A stretch of DNA of 64,000 nucleotides from assembly GCF_000023225.1 (NCBI RefSeq), contig NC_013173.1, positions 2,358,501 through 2,422,500 of the forward strand. Direction: 5' to 3'. The notes under the pieces were generated by a model. The model was not told the origin of the DNA. It made no database searches and was given only the letters and a program-made list of their open reading frames with translations. The DNA is from Desulfomicrobium baculatum DSM 4028. Its GTDB lineage: Bacteria > Desulfobacterota > Desulfovibrionia > Desulfovibrionales > Desulfomicrobiaceae. Shown here piece by piece: positions 57,407-64,000 of this stretch (position 1 is the first letter of the stretch; each line of letters begins with the position of its first letter). Made by a program: the position numbers and the translations under genes.

Positions 57407-58436
57407 CTTCTGGCTGCAACAGGCGATCTGGATCGCCGCCGCTCTGGCGCTGACCCTGGCCCTGACCGTGCTCGTGGCCCTGCCTTCGGGCGCGCCCCCT
57501 TTTGCGACCCTGCGCATCCTGCTTCTGGGCGGGCTTGGCTCCATGTCCAAGTTCGGGCAGGTGCTGACGGTCTTCGTGCCGCTGCTGCTCTGCTCCATGG
57601 GCCTGCTCATCCCTTTCACGGCCCGGTTGTGGAACATCGGCATCGAGGGGCAGATCGTGCTCGGGGCGATTTTCTGCACCGGCGCGATGATGCCTTTCGA
57701 CCAGGGCGGACCCGCCCACATCGCATTGGCGCTTCTGGCGGGCATGCTCGGAGGGGCGCTCTGGGCGCTTCTGGCCGGTCTGCTCAAGACCCATGGGCGC
57801 GTGCACGAGATCTTTTCCGGGCTGGGGCTCAATTTCGTGGCCATGGGGCTGGCCATCTGGCTCATCTTCGGTCCCTGGAAACGTCCGGGCGTGGCCTCCA
57901 TGAGCGGCACCGAGACCCTGCACCCCTCCCTGTGGCTGGAGCGCATCGGGAGCCTGGCCGCCAGCTGGACCGCCCTTGGCCTGGCCTGCGCCGCGCTTGC
58001 GCTGGTGGCCATTCTGCTCGTGCGCACGCAATGGGGGCTGGGGCTCAAGGCCGTGGGACAGAACCCCAAGGCCGCCCGCCTTTTTGACCTTGCCCCCCGC
58101 CTGCGCATGCTGCAGGCCTTCGCCCTGTGCGGGGCGCTGGGTGGGCTCGCCGGGGCCGTGCAGGTCCTTGGCGTCTACCATCGCCTGCTGCCGAGCATCT
58201 CTTCGGGCTACGGGTACACGGCCCTGTTGATCGGCATGATGTCCGGATTCAGGATCCTGCCTGTACCCTTCATCTGCTTCTTTTTCGCCGTGCTGAACGT
58301 CGGCTCCATCCAATTGCCCCTGCAGCTGAATTTGGATTCGTCTTTGAGCGGCGTCATCCAGGGACTCCTGGTTCTGTCCGTCTTTGTCACGCAGGGCCTT
58401 CGCACCTCCATGAACCGTCGCCGGGAGGAACGCTGA
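57396..58436 (+). CDS. ABC importer permease 1
   Basis: A 346-residue permease of the branched-chain/nucleoside class with about nine membrane segments. It contains GLLIPFTARLWNIGIEGQIVLG and GLGLNFVAMGLAIWLIFGP, the BPD_transp_2-type segments, and the coupling loop region VGQNPKAARLFDLA. It overlaps the ATPase gene by 11 bases and abuts the second permease (TGATG), so all are co-translated. GGAGG lies before ATG 57396. Confidence 0.9.
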   Translation: MPRNFWLQQAIWIAAALALTLALTVLVALPSGAPPFATLRILLLGGLGSMSKFGQVLTVFVPLLLCSMGLLIPFTARLWNIGIEGQIVLGAIFCTGAMMPFDQGGPAHIALALLAGMLGGALWALLAGLLKTHGRVHEIFSGLGLNFVAMGLAIWLIFGPWKRPGVASMSGTETLHPSLWLERIGSLAASWTALGLACAALALVAILLVRTQWGLGLKAVGQNPKAARLFDLAPRLRMLQAFALCGALGGLAGAVQVLGVYHRLLPSISSGYGYTALLIGMMSGFRILPVPFICFFFAVLNVGSIQLPLQLNLDSSLSGVIQGLLVLSVFVTQGLRTSMNRRREER

Positions 58437-59419
58437 TGCAGGAATTCGCGCTCATCATGGCCGGCATCCTTCTGGCCGGCGCGCCCCTGGTCCTGGCAAC
58501 CCTGGGCGAGACCATCACCGAGAAGGCCGGGGTCATCAACCTGTCCCTGGACGGAACCATGCTCCTGGCCGCCATGGCCTCCTTCGCCCTGGCCTCGGCC
58601 ACGGGCAGCGCCTGGACCGGAGCGCTCGGCGGCATGGCCGTGGGTGCCGCCGTGGCCTCGGTGCTGGGGCTGACCAACATCTACCTGGGACAGTCGCAAC
58701 TGGCCGTGGGCTTCATCCTGACCCTCCTGACCCGCGACCTGGCCTATTTCCTGGGCCATTCCTACTCCCGCCAGCCCGGCCCGAGCCTTGGCTACTGGGG
58801 CATCCCCGGACTGTCCGAAACGCCGCTGCTGGACCTTCTGCTCGGACGGCAATCGCCAGTGGTCAGCATCAGCCTTGCGGCCATCGCGCTGTGCTGGTGG
58901 TGGATGTACAAAACCAATGCGGGCATGCGGCTGCGCGCCGTGGGGGAATCGCCCCGAGCGGCCTTCGGTCGCGGCATCCGGGTGCGGTTTTCACGGCTCA
59001 TGGCCTGTCTGGCCGGGGGAGCGTTGGTGGGTCTAGCCGGAGCGGCCTACTCCCTGGCCGTGAAGCCGGGCTGGGGACGGCCCCAGGGCTGCGAAGGCGC
59101 AGGCTGGATCGCCTTGGCCATCGTCATCTTCGGCGGCTGGCATCCGGTGCGGGCGGCCATCGGAGCGTATTTCTTCGCGGCCCTGCAGGTCTCGGGCATC
59201 TACCTGCAGGACATCTTCCCCTCCATCCCGGCCCAGGTCTTCCAGGTCGCACCCTTCCCGATGATGATCGTGACCCTTCTGGCCGTGAACCTCGGCCGGG
59301 TCGGCTTCGTGCAGGACCTGATGCGCCGCTACCCCTTCCTGAAACGTTTCTCAGGAAGCTGGCCCATCACCGCGCCTGCGGCGCTGGGACAGGATTTTGA
59401 CCCGAAGAAGGGGTTGTGA
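58436..59419 (+). CDS. ABC importer permease 2
   Basis: A 327-residue permease paired with the previous one. It opens with MQEFALIMAGILLAGAPLVL and carries GETITEKAGVINLSLDGTML, the conserved segment of nucleoside/simple-sugar permeases, and VGESPRAAFGRGI as the ATPase-coupling loop. About nine membrane segments. ATG overlaps the stop of permease 1 by one base (TGATG). A perfect 11-bp inverted repeat lies 60 bp downstream. Confidence 0.9.
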   Translation: MQEFALIMAGILLAGAPLVLATLGETITEKAGVINLSLDGTMLLAAMASFALASATGSAWTGALGGMAVGAAVASVLGLTNIYLGQSQLAVGFILTLLTRDLAYFLGHSYSRQPGPSLGYWGIPGLSETPLLDLLLGRQSPVVSISLAAIALCWWWMYKTNAGMRLRAVGESPRAAFGRGIRVRFSRLMACLAGGALVGLAGAAYSLAVKPGWGRPQGCEGAGWIALAIVIFGGWHPVRAAIGAYFFAALQVSGIYLQDIFPSIPAQVFQVAPFPMMIVTLLAVNLGRVGFVQDLMRRYPFLKRFSGSWPITAPAALGQDFDPKKGL

Positions 59420-59481
59420 CGGCCAAGTGAATACGCAATTCAGCAGAATGCAATGCTTGGGCCTTGCCGTCCTGGCGGTTA

Positions 59482-59518
59482 TGTCAGGATAATCGGATAA
59501 CAGCCGCTTATCCTGACA
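59482..59518. repeat. 11-bp inverted repeat in spacer after importer operon
   Basis: TGTCAGGATAA and TTATCCTGACA pair perfectly over a 15-nt loop that itself contains a second GGATAA. No T-run. It may be a terminator-like hairpin or an operator; the 230-bp spacer otherwise shows no gene. Confidence 0.55.
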
Positions 59519-59652
59519 AATACTGCGAAAATCATGCGACTGGTGCAGGTCTGCGTTCCTGCTTTATGCGCCTTGGCCCCGGGACTCCTTAGACAGACAG
59601 TTTGCCAGCAAGACCACCCATGGCCGGATCGACCGTGGTCACGCCCCTGCCG

Positions 59653-61923
59653 TCAGGAGCGACGTTGCAGATAATCAAGGAGGGCCGTCTCGTCCATCAC
59701 CGGCGCCAGGGCGTCGCCCTGGGCATAGGTGCAGCCGTGGTCCTGCAGTGATTGCAGGCGCGCCTTGTCCTCGACGCCGGGGGCGACGAGAATGAGCCCC
59801 GTGCTCCTGGCGATGGAGGAGAGGCTTGCAAGCACGCCCTGATCGTTCTGCAGTGCAGTGTCCAGCTTGAGCCCGCGCAGCGGAAAGCGATGCAGGTCCG
59901 CAAGCGAGATGTGGGTCGCGTCGAAATGGTCCACGACGATGCCCACACCGGCTTTGTTCACCTCCGCAAAAACATTTGAAAATCGCTCCGCGAAATATTT
60001 CAGCCACTCCTCGCGCACTTCCAGGACAATGGATGCGGGACTGAGCCCGTGCTCAAGAACAACCTCTATCAATTCTTCAAGGAAGCCGAGGCGCAGGGCA
60101 TTTTTGAGAGAAACATTGAGGCCCAGAAAAAACGTTTCCCCCATGACCTGCTGGAAACGCCTCAGGGCCGAGCAGGCCCTTCGCACCGCCCACGCCTCCA
60201 GCTCGAAAACAACATCGCTGTGCTCCGCGAAAGGCAGGAACCATTCAGCCCGCAGCAGCCCTTTTCGCTTGTGATTCCAGCGCATGAAAGCCTCGACGCC
60301 GCTGATGGTCCCGGCTCCGAGATGCACTATCGGCTGATAGTGCATGCACACTTCATTCTCCAGAAGCGCGCTGCGCAGCCCGCTCTCGATCCGCAAAAAC
60401 TGCACGGCCTGACTGTTCTGCCGGTCATCGAAGATCACGATCTGCCGTTCGCCCCGCTGCACGGCACGACTCAACGCGGTCTGCGCATCCTGCAGGATGT
60501 CCTTTTCGTCCGTATAATTCCTGGGGGCCAGGACCACGCCAAAGCTGCACGTCACGCGCAGTTCGCTCTGCCCAAGCCTGAACGGTCTGGCTGTTTCCTC
60601 TTGAATGCGCTGGGCCACGCGTACTGCGCCGATGACGTCCGTGACGTTGTCGAGCAGTATGGAGAATTGCTCGGAATCCAGACATGCCGGAATATCGAGC
60701 GTGCGCAGACAGTTGACGGTCCGCTTTGCGAGCAGTTCCAAAAATGCCTGCTGATCCTCGATCTGGAGAAGAACCTGCTCCGCGTTGTCGATCCCCATGA
60801 CCAGCACGGCGAAAGCGTAGTCCGGGTGCCTGATCGACCGCTTCAGGGCCAGCTCAAGGCTGTCGGAAAAAATATGACTGGATGTAGGCTGCGAACTTTT
60901 CGGGTCCGGAGAACTCGTTGCCGGATTGTAATGCGCGGAAAAGAAAAGCGGGCGCCCTTTTTCATCCTTGTGCAGGAACACGCTGACATTGCAGGGCACG
61001 TACGCCCCTTTGGACGTCTGCAACTCCGTGTGAAATTCTTGCATGCGGCCAGTTGCAAGGAGAGACGCGAAGACCTTTTCCTGCAAAGCCTGAAAATCGA
61101 GGCTTGCAAGATCGATTGTCCAGTTCCGTGTCACAAGGTCGTATCGTGAATATCCGCAAAGATTGAGAAAAGCCTCGTTTCCACCCAGAATGCGCCCGTC
61201 TGCGTATCCGGCCAATACCGGGGTTTCCAGCTGGCTCAGCACCTCTTCCATGAAAACATTTTTCTGGGCCAATCGGTGGTACTCGACAAACCCGTCAAGA
61301 ACCGAATCGGCAGGGGGAGTCGCCTCGGGAGGCCTCTTTGCTTCGGAAGATAAACCCGGCCGCAGGTAGACATCCGAGTCAATGATCACGGCGGGAGATG
61401 TCAGCAGAGCGCCTAATGCTTCGGGCCGCAGGGGCGAGCGGATGAGCGTGAAGAACACCATGCTCGGCGTGTGTTCGCTGGCCAGCACCGGCGCCGGACC
61501 TCCTGTGAACAATTGGGAAGAACGCAGGGCACGTACATGACAAATCGTGGACGCATCGCCCCCCGCTTCATCCAGAAAAAAATCCATTGCCGAGGGATTG
61601 ATTTTTCCCTCGGCAGTGAAAAGTGTATCCCCGTGCACATAGTTTCGCGCCTGAGCCCAGCACTTCCAGTCTGCTTCCCCTCCATCAAGCACAAGCCGAG
61701 TGCCTGCACGGCGCGTCTGTTCTTCCAATGCGGCAAGAAAATTCTGAACGCCCTGATCGGAAGTACAAATCACAACGCACGAGTCAACGGGCAAAAGATG
61801 GAGAAATTCATCCAGGTCGGGGGAAACTCGACGCAAAGGAAAATTTTCCAATTTTCCTGAAGCGTTCAAGGAAGGAAATGAGAAAAAAACCAGTTCTTCC
61901 GGAGACAGGAAATTATTACTCAT
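59653..61923 (-). CDS. PAS-GGDEF-EAL protein with degenerate catalytic motifs
   Basis: A 756-residue soluble protein. An N-terminal DICT-like/unknown region (residues 1-200), PAS (about 221-331), degenerate GGDEF (356-500, LDSEQF in place of GGDEF) and degenerate EAL (506-746). The EAL motif reads EAF, the metal DDFG-type motif reads DHFD, and the final QGY reads QGD, though LNVS, LEVREE and KLD remain. It may bind c-di-GMP rather than make or cleave it. ATG 61923 (MSNNFLS) is chosen; an ATG 14 codons upstream is less likely. Confidence 0.82.
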   Translation of the reverse strand: MSNNFLSPEELVFFSFPSLNASGKLENFPLRRVSPDLDEFLHLLPVDSCVVICTSDQGVQNFLAALEEQTRRAGTRLVLDGGEADWKCWAQARNYVHGDTLFTAEGKINPSAMDFFLDEAGGDASTICHVRALRSSQLFTGGPAPVLASEHTPSMVFFTLIRSPLRPEALGALLTSPAVIIDSDVYLRPGLSSEAKRPPEATPPADSVLDGFVEYHRLAQKNVFMEEVLSQLETPVLAGYADGRILGGNEAFLNLCGYSRYDLVTRNWTIDLASLDFQALQEKVFASLLATGRMQEFHTELQTSKGAYVPCNVSVFLHKDEKGRPLFFSAHYNPATSSPDPKSSQPTSSHIFSDSLELALKRSIRHPDYAFAVLVMGIDNAEQVLLQIEDQQAFLELLAKRTVNCLRTLDIPACLDSEQFSILLDNVTDVIGAVRVAQRIQEETARPFRLGQSELRVTCSFGVVLAPRNYTDEKDILQDAQTALSRAVQRGERQIVIFDDRQNSQAVQFLRIESGLRSALLENEVCMHYQPIVHLGAGTISGVEAFMRWNHKRKGLLRAEWFLPFAEHSDVVFELEAWAVRRACSALRRFQQVMGETFFLGLNVSLKNALRLGFLEELIEVVLEHGLSPASIVLEVREEWLKYFAERFSNVFAEVNKAGVGIVVDHFDATHISLADLHRFPLRGLKLDTALQNDQGVLASLSSIARSTGLILVAPGVEDKARLQSLQDHGCTYAQGDALAPVMDETALLDYLQRRS

Positions 61924-62184
61924 GGCGCATTTCCGACTGATTTCCTTGTTCTTATAAAAAAACAATCTTATACAAAACGGTTAAAATATACTTTATAAAT
62001 CTGGATATTGCTATCTCAAAATCAATGGAATTACCTTGTAGCGCAACACAAAGTATTATTAGAATATTCCAAGGAGGCAAAGGGATGCGACCATTGCAAG
62101 GGCGTCCCGGCCCTCACCGCGCTCTTCAGGAAGTGGAAGGGGGCAATGGACGCGACTGGTCTGAAAAGAGCCGGGCAGATCAGA

Positions 62185-63057
62185 TTAACAAGGGATGGTC
62201 CGAAACAGCACCACTCGATTCTTTGATCCCTTGGCTTCATACATCGCCATATCGGCATTTTTGAAAAGAATATCAACCGTTTTTCCATCTTCAGGATACA
62301 TGGCAATACCGATACTGCTTGTTATGGAAAGAACCGTTCCGTTAAACTCGCACGGTTCTGCAATCCGAGTCACCAACTGCTCTGCAATGCGAGTCACGTC
62401 GGATTCCTGCTTGACTTCAAGCAGCAGACACACAAATTCATCGCCTCCCCAGCGACTGACCATATCTGCGCCTCGCACAAATGACTTCAAACGGTTCGCC
62501 AGCGTCCGCAGCACATGGTCTCCCATGTCATGACCATAAGAGTCGTTGATATTCTTGAATTTGTCGATATCGATAAAGAGGACGGCGAGTCCCCAATCGT
62601 GCCGTTTTGCCTGGATCAACCCGTGGGCGAGACCCTGTTCAAACGACGCACGGTTCGGCAGGCCGGTGAGTACGTCCTGAAGCGCAAGCTGCTGTGCTAT
62701 TTCCACGTTCCCTTCCGCTTTTGACAAATCCTCACGCACTTCGGCCAAGTCGATCTTCATACCGGCGAGTTCGGATTCAATACCCATCCGCTCGGCCACT
62801 TCATTGGCGAGTTTGACATTAACCATTCTCAAATCGTCAGCGGCTTGCGCGACTTTTTGTTCGACATCCTTATTCTGAACGAGGGCCTGCTCCATAATCT
62901 GAACAGTGACATTTTCCTGCTTGAGGACTTTATTTACCGAGGTGAGGTCACCGGCAGCCTTCTTGACATTTTTTTTAATTTTTTCATTTTTTTTAAGCAC
63001 TTGTCCGAGCAAAGCTTTCTTGTCGAAAGCATTTTTTTTAGAATCTTTTGATTTCAT
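62185..63057 (-). CDS. Diguanylate cyclase with long coiled coil
   Basis: A 290-residue soluble protein. Residues 15-120 form a coiled coil rich in Lys/Glu/Gln repeats. The GGDEF domain (125-285) is intact: LTGLPNRASFEQ, FIDIDKFKNINDSYGHD, GGDEF at 204-208, and an inhibitory RxxD site (RGAD, 195-198) five residues before it. It should convert two GTP to c-di-GMP under product control. The ATG at 63057 (MKSKDS) is the likely start. The basic Lys-rich N-terminus is unusual. Confidence 0.88.
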   Translation of the reverse strand: MKSKDSKKNAFDKKALLGQVLKKNEKIKKNVKKAAGDLTSVNKVLKQENVTVQIMEQALVQNKDVEQKVAQAADDLRMVNVKLANEVAERMGIESELAGMKIDLAEVREDLSKAEGNVEIAQQLALQDVLTGLPNRASFEQGLAHGLIQAKRHDWGLAVLFIDIDKFKNINDSYGHDMGDHVLRTLANRLKSFVRGADMVSRWGGDEFVCLLLEVKQESDVTRIAEQLVTRIAEPCEFNGTVLSITSSIGIAMYPEDGKTVDILFKNADMAMYEAKGSKNRVVLFRTIPC

Positions 63058-63171
63058 AAGTATCACCCTGCGCCTAAAGCGGGCCAACGTTGATCATCCA
63101 AATATCTCTGCCATAAATGCATGACGCCCGGGACAACCCCATAACACCTTGAAATTTCTATCTCACAACCC

Positions 63172-64000
63172 CTAACAAAGCCTTGAAGGGGTGCCGGAAA
63201 ATTCGATGAGCCCCGCAAAGGCGGAAAAACCGACGCCAAACGCGAGGAGCATGCCCCTCTGGCCTGGCTTTGCAAGACCACTGTCGAGAAGTTTCCGCAG
63301 CACAAACAGAACCGTAGGCGACGACATGTTGCCGTAGTTTTGGAAGACATCGTAGGAAAAACGCAGATCCTCGCGGGTCAGTTCCAGTTCCTTGGAGACC
63401 TGGTCCAGCACGACCGTGCCGCCCGGATGCACCGCCCACCAGTCGATGTCACTCGGCGAAAGGCCGTGCCAGGCCAGCAGCCGGGATGCCACCTCCTTGC
63501 CGGTGCGCGCCCCGACGATCGGCACACGCATGCTCAGGTGATTGCGCAAAAGGCCTCCTTCAGTCCGGTAACACAGCTCCGCGCGGTGTTTGGGAAACAG
63601 GCCGGTGGCAAAGTCCACCATGCGCAGCAGCCCGCCCGGACTGTCATCAGGCAGGAAGTCGAGCACTGCAGCGGCGGCGCCGTCTCCGAATATGCAATTG
63701 CTCACCACCTGTTCCGGATCATGGCTGGGGAATATGGTGGCCGTACAGACCTCCACCGCGATGCTCAGGATCGGCCCCTCCACGCTGCGCATCAGCATGC
63801 CCGCAGCAGATTCAAGATTCGGGATGGCCGCGCCGCACCCCATGCCCATCAGGTCCTGAAAACGGATGGACGTCCGAAGCCCCAGATCCTGCGCGATATA
63901 TGAGGACAGGCCCGGGCAGAGGTAGCCGGTGCAGGTGTTAACGATCAGACCCGCGATCTCGGCGGGTTCGACGCCGGCCTCCGCCAGGGCCTCGCGCGCG
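63172..64000 (-). CDS. Type III polyketide synthase (chalcone/stilbene synthase-like), partial
   Basis: The C-terminal ~275 residues are present and the frame runs off the window edge (first residues AREALAEAGVEPAEI). Type III PKS enzymes condense malonyl-CoA onto a CoA starter using Cys-His-Asn. The triad is visible: Cys in LMGMGCGAAIPN, His in AVHPGGTVVLDQV, Asn in NYGNMSSPTVLFVL. The TCTGYLCPGLSSYI stretch is a bacterial-type segment. The starter unit is unknown. Neighbouring biosynthetic genes would lie beyond the window. Confidence 0.9.
   Translation of the reverse strand, partial: AREALAEAGVEPAEIAGLIVNTCTGYLCPGLSSYIAQDLGLRTSIRFQDLMGMGCGAAIPNLESAAGMLMRSVEGPILSIAVEVCTATIFPSHDPEQVVSNCIFGDGAAAAVLDFLPDDSPGGLLRMVDFATGLFPKHRAELCYRTEGGLLRNHLSMRVPIVGARTGKEVASRLLAWHGLSPSDIDWWAVHPGGTVVLDQVSKELELTREDLRFSYDVFQNYGNMSSPTVLFVLRKLLDSGLAKPGQRGMLLAFGVGFSAFAGLIEFSGTPSRLC

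Noticed and set aside
62008-62226. Short plus-strand ORFs, one with ATG at 62085 after AAGGAGG
   Set aside because: They overlap the end of the diguanylate cyclase gene antisense, have no domain and unlike composition. The ribosome-binding site is good, so a small gene is not fully excluded.

Overview
The window looks like one chromosomal stretch of a GC-rich, Gram-negative anaerobe of the Desulfovibrionales type. A Desulfomicrobium/Desulfovibrio-like sulfate reducer is the best guess, inferred from content because no rRNA or other marker gene is present. The clues are a tungsten/molybdenum aldehyde:ferredoxin oxidoreductase paired with a polyferredoxin, a menaquinol-type NrfHA nitrite reductase, a Tat-exported Fe superoxide dismutase, corrinoid methyltransferase-type genes, a CoA-disulfide-reductase/rhodanese fusion, and an in-frame UGA (selenocysteine) peroxiredoxin. 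Coding density is high. There are no tRNA or rRNA genes, transposases, phage genes or CRISPR arrays.

Layout. 1-8.2 kb: the mnmG tail, a VOC protein, ferredoxin plus AOR, thpR, a repeat-rich spacer, pepA, an SDR/DUF2867 protein and a PNPOx-like flavoprotein. 8.3-12.4 kb: a co-directional stress-like cluster (DUF523/DUF1722, kinase-fold protein, universal stress protein, MIF-like tautomerase, unknown protein, DUF445). 12.5-16.9 kb: Tat-SOD, YjbQ, malate synthase G, LysE-type exporter. 16.9-17.4 kb: block of dispersed palindromic repeats. 17.4-19.4 kb: overlapping phosphoesterase and Ser/Thr kinase genes. 20.1-30.8 kb: long minus-strand run uvrB, K+ channel, divergent ligA, dapB, moxR, DUF58, transglutaminase, small membrane protein. 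31.4-35.6 kb: N-degron operon (100-aa unknown, clpS, clpA, aat, yjgA). 35.6-42.6 kb: CoADR-rhodanese, MuiA-like protein, CPA2 antiporter with a small zinc-ribbon gene, TauE/SafE exporter. 42.8-49.2 kb: heme-type sensor kinase, RRM protein, response regulator divergent from nrfHA, selenocysteine peroxiredoxin. 49.3-54.5 kb: DUF2238 membrane protein, then a four-gene overlapping operon (corrinoid protein, UroD/MtaA-like protein, DUF1638, hybrid histidine kinase). 54.8-59.4 kb: BMP-type ABC importer. 59.6-64 kb: degenerate GGDEF/EAL protein, intact diguanylate cyclase, and a type III polyketide synthase cut by the window edge.

How parts may work together. Several genes suit an anaerobe facing oxygen, nitrite or sulfur stress: SOD, Sec-peroxiredoxin, NrfHA, CoADR and USP. 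The most unusual pieces are two. The first is the peroxiredoxin, with UGA at the peroxidatic position followed 11 nt later by a perfect 6-bp hairpin with a GGTC loop. The second is the corrinoid/UroD-like/DUF1638/hybrid-kinase operon, whose UroD-like member lacks the family's zinc cysteines; it may be a corrinoid-linked sensing module rather than a catabolic methyltransferase. Functional links between genes are inferences from position and overlap.
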